This document shows, one piece after another, positions 15,952 through 21,854 of a stretch of DNA of 44,192 nucleotides. The position numbers were made by a program, and so were the translations under genes. The notes under the pieces were generated by a model that saw only the letters and a program-made list of their open reading frames with translations, was not told the origin of the DNA and did no database searches. The stretch comes from an uncultured Eggerthellaceae bacterium (GTDB lineage: Bacteria > Actinomycetota > Coriobacteriia > Coriobacteriales > Eggerthellaceae): contig CAKUOV010000016.1 of the NCBI GenBank assembly GCA_934670115.1, positions 1 through 44,192 of the forward strand, read 5' to 3'. The first letter of the stretch is position 1; every line of letters begins with the position of its first letter.

Positions 15952-16160
15952 CTGCTTGCGCGGTGAATGGATGAATGGGCTGTAACAACCAGGCGTTTTG
16001 ACGGCGAATTATCGACAAGGTGGTTTGCTCGGCGTTAGGCCTGGGAATGTCATGTCGCGTTGTCGGAAAAATCGTTCTAAAGTGCAACCCATATTTTGCA
16101 GCTGCCCAATGAGCAGTGCCAAGAATGTTAATTATGGGATTTTAAATTAAGATATACATG
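15952..16160. other. Intergenic region at the left edge of the AT-rich island
   Basis: No gene is seen. Composition shifts from GC-rich to AT-rich at about 16080-16140, which marks the approximate left boundary of the island that ends at the tmRNA gene. Confidence 0.5.
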
Positions 16161-16192
16161 AAAAAAGAGAACAGCTTTCGCCATTCTCTTTT
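16161..16192 (-). terminator. Rho-independent terminator of the lipoprotein gene
   Basis: Read on the minus strand, AAAAGAGAA and its complement form a 9-bp stem around a 12-nt loop and run into TTTTTTC. It lies 56 bp past the lipoprotein stop. Confidence 0.7.
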
Positions 16193-16247
16193 CTACAAAC
16201 TGGAAGTTGTCTAATTCTTCTTTACAAAGCATAAAATTTTCTTTTCT

Positions 16248-16874
16248 CTAGAAAGTTTTTTCCCAGTCCTCATCTGTATATGAAACCTCTTCATTCATTA
16301 GATTTCCGCCAACTACTAATTTCCCTGTATCGACATTATAAATATTTAGATAAATTGAATAATCAGGATTGCCATCTAATATCTGATACATGGCACAATA
16401 TATAGCTGTTTTTCCAACACATGAAAAAGCTTTTTTAAATGAAAGCTCTTGATCATAGTACATATTAATAGTGTTATATGAATCATCACAACACATATCA
16501 TACTTCTGATTGATACCTGTTAATACTGCCTTTTGATCATCTATATGTTTTTCAACATACCCTTTCCAATACTCAATTTCTTCCTGAGTAGCAACCATAT
16601 TAACTTGTCCGTCAATACATTCGATTTTCTGATAATTTCCGTCACTGTTTTCTTTAAGATAGTCAACTAGCGCTTCTTCATCATACCCAGACAATCCTTC
16701 AAACTGTTCTGGAAAAACAATTTCTATTGTATCTTCTAAAACTGTAGGATTCTCTATTACACTACTTTCCTTTTCGTTTACAGATTCCGTCACAGTGTCT
16801 ATTTCTTTACTACACGCCGTCAAGAATGTGCATACTAACACAACAGCTAGTACGGCAAGAGTGCGTTTTTTCAT
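16248..16874 (-). CDS. AT-rich predicted lipoprotein, foreign-looking
   Basis: This 208-residue product starts with a lipoprotein signal peptide: MKKR, a hydrophobic core, and the lipobox LTAC with the lipidated Cys at residue 21. After it comes an acidic Ser/Thr/Glu-rich spacer and a folded part with several Cys and Tyr residues (YDMCCDDSYNTINMYYDQ, CVGKTAIYCAMYQ). I do not recognise the family. GGAGG sits 7 nt before the ATG. The gene is far more AT-rich than its neighbours and uses AAA, GAA, TAT and ATT codons freely, in the style of low-GC Firmicutes. Its position against the tmRNA 3' end suggests acquired DNA. Confidence 0.8.
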   Translation of the reverse strand: MKKRTLAVLAVVLVCTFLTACSKEIDTVTESVNEKESSVIENPTVLEDTIEIVFPEQFEGLSGYDEEALVDYLKENSDGNYQKIECIDGQVNMVATQEEIEYWKGYVEKHIDDQKAVLTGINQKYDMCCDDSYNTINMYYDQELSFKKAFSCVGKTAIYCAMYQILDGNPDYSIYLNIYNVDTGKLVVGGNLMNEEVSYTDEDWEKTF

Positions 16875-16990
16875 GATTTTTCCTCCGTTTTTTGCTGTTC
16901 TCTGTATTCAGACAACGTATCATAATCCTTAATTATGATTTTGTGCTGTTCCTCATCAGTTAAGTAATTCTCATTATTCTCTTTTGCAAA
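16871..16990 (-). pseudogene. 5'-truncated remnant of the gene upstream of the lipoprotein
   Basis: A 39-codon open frame (FAKENNENYLTDEEQHKIII... ending ...QQKTEEKS) ends in a TGA that overlaps the lipoprotein ATG (ATGA), the usual sign of translational coupling. It has no start codon, and an in-frame TAA lies immediately upstream. It reads like the C-terminal end of a charged protein whose front part has been lost, so the lipoprotein was probably once the second gene of an operon. Confidence 0.5.
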
Positions 16991-17024
16991 TTAAGATTTG
17001 TTAAATTCATATCCGCGTTATGGC

Positions 17025-17080
17025 ATAAAAGTAACGACATTGTATATCACTTCCGCAACATACAATGTCGTTACTTTTAT
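17025..17080. repeat. 21-bp perfect inverted repeat
   Basis: The left arm (17025-17045) and right arm (17060-17080) are exact complements around a 14-nt spacer; the arm core is AAAGTAACGACATTGTAT. It is too long and too perfect for a typical terminator, though T-rich sequence follows on the plus strand. It could be the end or resolution site of a mobile element, or a bidirectional terminator. Confidence 0.75.
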
Positions 17081-17156
17081 TTTCTTCGACACACCAAACA
17101 AAACATATTCCTGTATACGATAATATCATATACAGAGTTCGACTTGTTCATCTTTA

Positions 17157-17168
17157 GTGGAGGCGCGG
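17157..17168 (+). repeat. Partial direct copy of the tmRNA 3' end
   Basis: GTGGAGGCGCGG is identical to 17334-17345, the acceptor-stem end of the tmRNA gene, in the same orientation. Direct copies of a tmRNA 3' end are what integrases leave as att sites. The match is short, so this is suggestive only. Confidence 0.4.
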
Positions 17169-17196
17169 GAGTTCGCGCGGCGGCGCGCGGCGCCGT

Positions 17197-17221
17197 GAAA
17201 ACGGTCCGGTGAACCGTTTTC
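17197..17221. repeat. Inverted repeat in the GC-rich spacer after ssrA
   Basis: GAAAACGGT and its complement form a 9-bp stem (10 bp counting the flanking T-A pair) around a 7-nt loop. No T-run follows on either strand. Function unknown. Confidence 0.5.
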
Positions 17222-17258
17222 AGCGCGAAGGGGGGCGAAGTCGGTTTTGCGAGCCCCT

Positions 17259-17271
17259 ATTCTCCGCGCCT
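17259..17271. repeat. Inverted 13-nt copy of the tmRNA acceptor/T-arm
   Basis: ATTCTCCGCGCCT is the exact complement of 17338-17350 inside the tmRNA gene. A read-through transcript could therefore pair this sequence with the mature tmRNA 3' end. It may also be leftover from repeated recombination at this site. Confidence 0.5.
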
Positions 17272-17292
17272 TGGTTGGCCGCCCGTAGCAGC

Positions 17293-17322
17293 AAAAAGGC
17301 AGGCCCGTTGCCGAACCTGCCT
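17293..17322 (-). terminator. Rho-independent terminator of ssrA
   Basis: On the minus strand, GGCAGG...CCTGCC forms a hairpin followed by TTTTTGC, starting about 10 bp after the mature tmRNA 3' end. Confidence 0.8.
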
Positions 17323-17331
17323 GGTAAATTC

Positions 17332-17688
17332 TGGTGGAGGCGCGGAGAATCGAACTCCGGTCCATACTAGATCCCCCACAGGGCCCTACAAGCTTGTCCA
17401 ACGATTTGAATTCAGGTGCAAAACGCCCGTTGGCGGGCTTTTGTGCATCCTAGCTGGTTCAATCTTTGCCTAGCTCATACCAACGACGTAGCTAAGCGCA
17501 TTTCCCTAAAATGACGCGTTCCCCGAAGCGGGAAAAATCCGGGTTCAGCGGCTCTGTGCAATTAAGCAGCGAGAGCGTAAGTTTTTTGAGTTTTGCCAAT
17601 TAATTTGACAGTACCCCTGTTTAGCGTGGCGAGGAGACCACGGCTTGCTCCCTATGTAAAACCTACCATGTCGAAACCAGTCGCCCCC
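17332..17688 (-). ncRNA. ssrA: Transfer-messenger RNA (tmRNA)
   Basis: tmRNA rescues stalled ribosomes by acting as tRNA-Ala and then as a short message. On the minus strand, the 5' end GGGGGCG (17688-17682) pairs with CGCCTCC before the encoded ACCA at the 3' end. GACTGGTTTCGACATGG follows the 5' stem, and GGAGTTCGATTCTCC forms the T-arm. The tag frame (17562-17597) begins at GGC and encodes GKTQKTYALAA followed by TAA. The 357-nt length and one-piece arrangement are normal. A terminator follows directly. The 3' end borders an AT-rich island. Confidence 0.96.
17562..17597 (-). other. tmRNA proteolysis-tag reading frame
   Basis: Eleven codons plus TAA encode GKTQKTYALAA. The ending ALAA is the ClpXP-type degron common to bacterial tags, and starting the tag on a Gly codon also occurs in Bacillus. 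Confidence 0.85.
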
Positions 17689-17728
17689 AAAGGGAAACTT
17701 CGCATTGCAAATGCCCGCGAAAACGCCC

Positions 17729-17775
17729 ATCATAAGCACTGATGCCAATATGAACGTAACACACGCGCAGCTCAA
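17729..17775 (-). promoter_or_regulatory. Possible ssrA promoter
   Basis: On the minus strand, TTGAGC (17770-17775), a 17-bp spacer and CATATT (17747-17752) make one candidate. TATGAT (17729-17734) without a good -35 is another. Either gives a 5' extension of about 35-55 nt for RNase P to remove. The choice is uncertain. Confidence 0.35.
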
Positions 17776-17896
17776 GCGAAATAGGGGAGAAGACCCCACC
17801 TTTTCAAAGTGCGTCATAATTGTATGCTTCGTGTGCAGAATGTCAAGCGAAGCACCTCGTTCTGCCATCTTTTGTTGCTTTTCTGCAATAAATTGC

Positions 17897-17925
17897 TTGC
17901 ATATTTCTCCAATGGCTCCTAAAAT
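17897..17925 (+). promoter_or_regulatory. rpsB-tsf promoter
   Basis: TTGCAT (17897-17902), a 17-bp spacer and TAAAAT (17920-17925) form a strong promoter. A start near 17932 leaves a leader of about 108 nt before rpsB, long enough for ribosomal-protein feedback, though I cannot assign a known leader motif. Confidence 0.65.
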
Positions 17926-18039
17926 AGAGCGGTTTCTAATCACACATGCTTGTGCGACCTGCACCGCTAGTGGCCACCGGAAAAAGGCTGCGGACCCCAG
18001 GGATGACCGCGAGCAGAGGACTAACGAATGGAGAAAGCT

Positions 18040-18801
18040 ATGGCAAAGATCAGCATTGCCAGCCTGCTTGACGCGGGCGCGCACTTCGGTCATCAGACCC
18101 GCCGTTGGAACCCCAAGATGAAGCCTTACATCTTCGGTCATCGCGGCGACATCTACATCATCGACCTCAAGAAGACCCTCATCGGCATGGACGAAGCTTA
18201 CACCGCTGTGTCCAACATCGCTCGCAAGGGCGGCACCGTGCTGTTCGTGGGCACCAAGAAGCAGGCTCAGGAAGCAGTGACCGAGGCTGCAAATCGCTGC
18301 GGTCAGCCTTACGTGAACGCTCGTTGGTTGGGCGGCATGCTCACCAACTTCACCACCATCCGTTCTCGCGTACAGCGCATGGAAGAGCTGGAAGCTATGC
18401 AGTCCGACGGCCGTATGGCTCTGCTGCCTAAGAAGGAGCAGGCTATTTTGGGCAAGGAGCTGGCTAAGCTGCAGACCAACCTCAACGGTATCCGCAACAT
18501 GACGCGCGTTCCCGATGCCATCTTCATCATTGACACGAACCGCGAAGCTTTGGCTATCAACGAGGCAAAGCGTCTGCGCATCCCCGTTATCGGCACGCTT
18601 GACACGAACTGCGATCCCGATGAAGTTGCATACGGCATTCCCTGCAACGATGACGCTATCCGCTCCGTGCGCCTGATGGCTGACTTCATTGCCGACGCCG
18701 TTCTGGCTGGTGGCGTTGCTCCCGTGACTGCCGCTGAAATGGCTCCGGAAGCCGCCGAAGAAGCTGCTGCCGAGGCTGCAGAGGCACCTGCTGCCGAATA
18801 A
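18040..18801 (+). CDS. rpsB: 30S ribosomal protein S2
   Basis: S2 is a late-assembling protein of the small subunit. The product shows LLDAGAHFGHQTRRWNPKMKPYIFGHRGDIYIIDLKKT, the S2 N-terminal signature, and VPDAIFIIDTNREALAINEAKRLRIPVIGTLDTNCDP near the C terminus, followed by an Ala/Glu-rich tail typical of actinobacterial S2. The start at ATG 18040 (MAKISIASLL) agrees with the family. ATG 18028 is in frame, adds four residues (MEKA) and also has a possible ribosome binding site, so it is an alternative. tsf follows after 81 bp, the near-universal rpsB-tsf pair. Confidence 0.97.
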   Translation: MAKISIASLLDAGAHFGHQTRRWNPKMKPYIFGHRGDIYIIDLKKTLIGMDEAYTAVSNIARKGGTVLFVGTKKQAQEAVTEAANRCGQPYVNARWLGGMLTNFTTIRSRVQRMEELEAMQSDGRMALLPKKEQAILGKELAKLQTNLNGIRNMTRVPDAIFIIDTNREALAINEAKRLRIPVIGTLDTNCDPDEVAYGIPCNDDAIRSVRLMADFIADAVLAGGVAPVTAAEMAPEAAEEAAAEAAEAPAAE

Positions 18802-18839
18802 CGCAGCATTTCACCTGCTATTGCACTATTAAATTTCCC

Positions 18840-18860
18840 GGGCGACGCGTTATGTCGCCC
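18840..18860 (+). promoter_or_regulatory. Hairpin between rpsB and tsf
   Basis: GGGCGAC and GTCGCCC form a 7-bp stem with a 7-nt loop and no T-run, just before the tsf ribosome binding site. It may act as a processing or partial attenuation site. Confidence 0.45.
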
Positions 18861-18882
18861 TCCATTGAGAAAGGAATGAGCT

Positions 18883-19746
18883 ATGGCTGATATCACCGCT
18901 TCTATGGTTAAAGAGCTTCGTCAGATGACCGACGCTGCCATGATGGAGTGCAAGAAGGCTTTGGTCGAAGCCGAAGGCGATATGGACAAGGCTGTTGACA
19001 TTCTTCGCACCCGTGGTTTGGCTGCTGTTGCCAAGAAGGCTGGCCGTGCTACGAACGAAGGCGTTGTTTGGCCTGTTGTTGCCGCCGATGGCAAGTCCGC
19101 AATCATCTTTGAGATGAACTGCGAGACTGACTTCGTTTCCGGCAACGCCAAGTACAAAGAGTACGCTCAGCGCATTGGCGCTGCTGCTCTGGCTGCAAAG
19201 CCGGCCGATATGGACGCTTTCAAGGCTGCCAAGGGCGAAGACGGCGTGACGGTAGAGGAAATCCTCACCGATGCTATTCACATTTTGGGCGAGAACATTC
19301 AGGTTGCTCGCTTCGAGCTTATTGAAGCCGACGCTGTTGCTTCTTACATCCACATGGGCGGCAAAATCGGCGTTGTTGTGACGTTCGCCACCGATTGCGA
19401 TGCAACTTCTGAAACCTTCGCTGAGTATGGTCACGGCGTTGCTATGCAGGTTGCTGCTGACAACCCCGTTGCCGTTGACGCTTCTGGCGTTGACGAGGCA
19501 CTGGTTGCTCACGAGCGCGAGATTTACATGGCTCAGGCTGCTGAGTCTGGCAAGCCGCTGAACATCCAGGAAAAGATGGTCGAAGGCCGCATCAACAAGT
19601 ACTTGTCTGAGATTACGTTGGTTGGCAAGTCCTACATCAAGGATCCCGACTTGACCATCGCTCAGCTCACCGAGAAGACCGCTAAGGAACTTGGCGGCTC
19701 CATCAAGATTACGGGATACCGTCGTCTTTGCGTGGGTGGCGAATAA
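18883..19746 (+). CDS. tsf: Translation elongation factor Ts
   Basis: EF-Ts exchanges GDP for GTP on EF-Tu. The 287-residue product has the N-terminal UBA-like domain (MVKELRQMTDAAMMECKKALVEAEGDMDKAVDILR), the conserved CETDFVS motif that contacts EF-Tu, and the core domain with the coiled-coil region. AAAGGA lies just before the ATG. The length fits the family. Confidence 0.97.
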   Translation: MADITASMVKELRQMTDAAMMECKKALVEAEGDMDKAVDILRTRGLAAVAKKAGRATNEGVVWPVVAADGKSAIIFEMNCETDFVSGNAKYKEYAQRIGAAALAAKPADMDAFKAAKGEDGVTVEEILTDAIHILGENIQVARFELIEADAVASYIHMGGKIGVVVTFATDCDATSETFAEYGHGVAMQVAADNPVAVDASGVDEALVAHEREIYMAQAAESGKPLNIQEKMVEGRINKYLSEITLVGKSYIKDPDLTIAQLTEKTAKELGGSIKITGYRRLCVGGE

Positions 19747-19842
19747 TTCGAAGCGCCTAGGCTGATTACTACGCGCTTGACGCTTTGCTCACGAAATCTC
19801 GCGGCACCTAAGGCCAGCTCGATTTCGTGCCGCGTGTATTAA

Positions 19843-19861
19843 TTCAGCCGATGCACTCCGA
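19843..19861 (+). repeat. 19-nt direct repeat, copy 1
   Basis: TTCAGCCGATGCACTCCGA recurs exactly at 19944-19962, 101 bp downstream. The following 35-40 bases also resemble each other, each ending near TTCGCGGYAAC, so the duplicated unit is about 55-60 bp. Confidence 0.75.
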
Positions 19862-19943
19862 GTGTGCGGTATTGGCTGCATTGCTTTCGCGGTAACTAAA
19901 ACCCGTGGGGACGTCTCGGGATGAAAGTCGCTGATTGCTGGCT

Positions 19944-19962
19944 TTCAGCCGATGCACTCCGA
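19944..19962 (+). repeat. 19-nt direct repeat, copy 2
   Basis: Exact second copy of TTCAGCCGATGCACTCCGA. It is followed after about 45 bp by the terminator at 20008. Confidence 0.75.
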
Positions 19963-20007
19963 ATAGGCGATGGCAACCGCTTCGCCTTCGCGGCAACAAA
20001 GCATTTA

Positions 20008-20035
20008 CGAAAAGCGCCTTCGGGCGCTTTTCTTT
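20008..20035 (+). terminator. Rho-independent terminator after tsf
   Basis: GAAAAGCGCC, a TTCG tetraloop and the exact complement are followed by TTTTGC. It would end the rpsB-tsf transcript about 290 nt after the tsf stop. Confidence 0.85.
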
Positions 20036-20076
20036 TGCTCGCACAAGGGAAAGGTCGCGGATAAGAATAAGCCGAA

Positions 20077-20109
20077 ATGTTGACAAAAGGTGGGGTAATT
20101 TGTCATCAA
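20077..20109. repeat. 33-bp palindromic element, copy 2 (inverted relative to copy 1)
   Basis: This is the reverse complement of 11695-11727 with 31 of 33 bases conserved, including a 28-base identical block. Both differences fall in the arms, so this copy's palindrome is slightly imperfect. It lies 37 bp upstream of the chosen Xer start and could be an operator. Confidence 0.8.
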
Positions 20110-20133
20110 ATGCCGCTGGATGAGTTTGTCAAC

Positions 20134-20139
20134 TATAAT
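20134..20139 (+). promoter_or_regulatory. -10 element of the Xer gene, possibly leaderless
   Basis: A perfect TATAAT ends 6 bp before ATG 20146, which puts the expected transcription start on the A of that ATG. No ribosome binding site precedes it. The -35 is weak (TGCCGC). Confidence 0.5.
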
Positions 20140-20145
20140 GGTCAC

Positions 20146-21051
20146 ATGGGACAACTGGCAAAAGACTTTCTTTCCTATTTACGCATCGAACGAGGCAGTG
20201 CCGATAAAACAATCGAGGCGTACGGCCGCGACCTGCGTAAATTCGAGGATTATCTGAATGGGCGCGGCGTTTTGCTCGAACACGCGCAGCGAAGCGACAT
20301 TGTTGAGTTTCAAAATGACTTAAGCGAGCAAGGTTTTGCCGCAACAAGCATCAAACGTACGCTTTCAACCATCAAAGGCTTCTTCAAATTTCTGGTACGC
20401 GAGGGTTATCGCGAAGATAACCCAGCCGATGTCCTTTATCCGCCGAAAACCCCGCAGCTTCTTCCCGATGTTTTGAGCATCGACCAAGTAACGGCGTTTC
20501 TTGACCAGCCATTTCCTGCCACCTCTGCCGGCCTTCGTGATAAGGCGATCTTGGAGCTGCTTTACGGTTGCGGCTTACGGGTGAGCGAGCTCACCGGTCT
20601 GAATTTGCACGATATCCAATTCGATCAGGGCTTTTTACGCGTATGTGGAAAAGGCGACAAAGATCGCATCTCTCCCATTTCGGGCGCTGCTGCTCGCGCG
20701 CTTGACGATTACCTGCGGAATGCGCGTGGACCGCTTTCTTTGGCGGGGGAGCGGCCTACGCCTGCGGTGTTCTTGAACGCGCGCGGAACGCGGCTTTCCC
20801 GTCAAAGCGTCCATAAAATCGTGGCAAACGCGGGGCGTGCCGTTGGCGCGAAGGGGCTGCATCCCCATACGTTGCGGCATTCGTATGCAACGCATATGCT
20901 TGAAGGGGGAGCGGATTTGCGCACTATCCAAGAAATCTTGGGCCATTCCGATATCTCCACCACGCAAATCTACACGCATGTCAGCCGCACCCATATTCGC
21001 GAAGAGTATCTGAACGCCCATCCGCGTGCCCACGTGAAGCCAGCGAAGTAG
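20146..21051 (+). CDS. xerD: Site-specific tyrosine recombinase XerD-like
   Basis: Xer recombinases resolve chromosome dimers at dif during division. The N-terminal SAM-like domain (FLSYLRIERGSADKTIEAYGRDLRKFEDYL) precedes the catalytic domain. The tetrad is visible: Arg in GCGLRVSELTGL, HTLRHSYATH, HSDISTTQIYTH and the Tyr nucleophile in QIYTHVSR. I chose ATG 20146 (MGQLAKDFLSYL), which matches the family N terminus. In-frame ATGs at 20077 and 20110 would add residues encoded by the palindromic element and have no good ribosome binding site. Whether it is XerC, XerD or a single Xer cannot be settled from this window. Confidence 0.93.
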   Translation: MGQLAKDFLSYLRIERGSADKTIEAYGRDLRKFEDYLNGRGVLLEHAQRSDIVEFQNDLSEQGFAATSIKRTLSTIKGFFKFLVREGYREDNPADVLYPPKTPQLLPDVLSIDQVTAFLDQPFPATSAGLRDKAILELLYGCGLRVSELTGLNLHDIQFDQGFLRVCGKGDKDRISPISGAAARALDDYLRNARGPLSLAGERPTPAVFLNARGTRLSRQSVHKIVANAGRAVGAKGLHPHTLRHSYATHMLEGGADLRTIQEILGHSDISTTQIYTHVSRTHIREEYLNAHPRAHVKPAK

Positions 21052-21262
21052 CCATCATGCCCCTGAGACCTGCCGCCGTTGCGCTTGCTGTGCTTGCAAT
21101 CAACGCTCGTCCACACCCACGTACACTTTCTTTGCTGTTGCGCTGTCAGCGCGGCGCTTCTTGACGGTTAGCTACTGCTTGCGCATCGTTCGCCGGCTTT
21201 CATGACTCCATTTCCCATCTAAAAAATAAATAGCATCTCTATCAAAAAATAGTGCTCCATCC
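21052..21262. other. Intergenic region between xerD and mraZ
   Basis: About 210 bp with no recognisable gene. An AT-rich stretch from about 21218 precedes the terminator at 21263. Confidence 0.5.
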
Positions 21263-21292
21263 ATCGCCTCGTTGAAAACGGGGCGATTTTTG
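21263..21292 (+). terminator. Rho-independent terminator upstream of the dcw cluster
   Basis: An 11-bp stem with one G-T pair (ATCGCCTCGTT with AACGGGGCGAT) is followed by TTTTTG. It insulates the dcw promoter from upstream transcription. Confidence 0.85.
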
Positions 21293-21301
21293 TGTCATGT
21301 G

Positions 21302-21345
21302 TGGGAAATCGAACATAAATGGGTGGGTTTGGGTTGTTTTGTGGG
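21302..21345 (+). promoter_or_regulatory. MraZ operator (TGGG repeats)
   Basis: TGGG occurs at 21302, 21320, 21324, 21330 and 21342. MraZ is known to bind direct TGGGN repeats spaced about one helical turn apart upstream of its own gene. The copies at 21320, 21330 and 21342 have roughly that phasing and cover the -35 region. Confidence 0.7.
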
Positions 21346-21361
21346 GAAAAGTGTTTATACT
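21334..21361 (+). promoter_or_regulatory. dcw cluster promoter
   Basis: TTGTTT (21334-21339), a 16-bp spacer and TATACT (21356-21361) lie between the TGGG repeats and mraZ. The start would be near 21368. Confidence 0.6.
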
Positions 21362-21412
21362 GGGGTCATACGGAAAGCAAAGGGCGTACTGTCTGCGAAA
21401 GGAGGTAACACG

Positions 21413-21850
21413 GTGATCGACCTTATGGGCCAATACAGCTACAAGGTTGATGCTAAGGGCCGTGTTGCGCTTCCGCCGAAGTTTGCCAAAGAGCTTTCTA
21501 AGGAATTGATTGTGACGTTGAATCCTGACAAAACCTGTCTGTTGCTTTTCGAACCCGAGGGCTTCAATGAGTGGGTGAAGCGCTTCTTCGAAAGCGACGG
21601 CGGTTTCCAGCAATCCAATCCGCGCCACGAGAAAATCAGAAGTGTGTTGAAAGGCCGTGCAAAAGAAATTGAAACGGACTCCGCCGGCCGCATCAACATT
21701 CCTTCCGATCAACGCGAGGCAGCAGGCATTGGCTCTACGGCCGTGTTCATTGGTAATACCGGCTATGTTGAGATCTGGGATCCTCAGGCACGCGAAGCAT
21801 TCGAATCCGATATCGATTTGGCAGCTCTACTTTACGGCACTGCCGAATAG
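21413..21850 (+). CDS. mraZ: Transcriptional regulator MraZ
   Basis: MraZ is a ring-forming DNA-binding repressor of the dcw cluster. The 145-residue product contains two AbrB-like halves, each with the DxxGR motif (VDAKGRVALP and TDSAGRINIP). The start is GTG 21413 (MIDLMGQYSYKVD), with AAAGGAGG at 21398-21405. The frame is open further upstream but only through the promoter region. TGGG repeats upstream point to autoregulation. Confidence 0.95.
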   Translation: MIDLMGQYSYKVDAKGRVALPPKFAKELSKELIVTLNPDKTCLLLFEPEGFNEWVKRFFESDGGFQQSNPRHEKIRSVLKGRAKEIETDSAGRINIPSDQREAAGIGSTAVFIGNTGYVEIWDPQAREAFESDIDLAALLYGTAE

Positions 21851-21854
21851 CACC

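Larger units (their letters stand above)
19747..20035 (+). other. Region after tsf with repeats and alternative hairpins
   Basis: No gene is seen. Two inverted pairs, CACGAAATC/GATTTCGTG and CGCGGCAC/GTGCCGCG, overlap at 19790-19836 and share part of their right arms, so they exclude each other. Two copies of a 19-nt direct repeat follow (separate entries), and the region ends in a strong terminator. Confidence 0.5.

Noticed and set aside
17126..17401. Minus-strand frame overlapping the tmRNA 3' end
   Set aside because: It reads through the tmRNA acceptor end and the ssrA terminator; no ribosome binding site.
17545..18141. 198-codon minus-strand frame upstream of and across ssrA
   Set aside because: It overlaps the 5' half of tmRNA, the rpsB promoter and the rpsB start; composition is noise-like.
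21272..21412. Upstream extension of MraZ
   Set aside because: This stretch holds the terminator stem, TGGG boxes and promoter; GTG 21413 has a strong ribosome binding site.
21657..21854. Upstream extension of RsmH
   Set aside because: It lies entirely inside mraZ in another frame and does not resemble the family N terminus.
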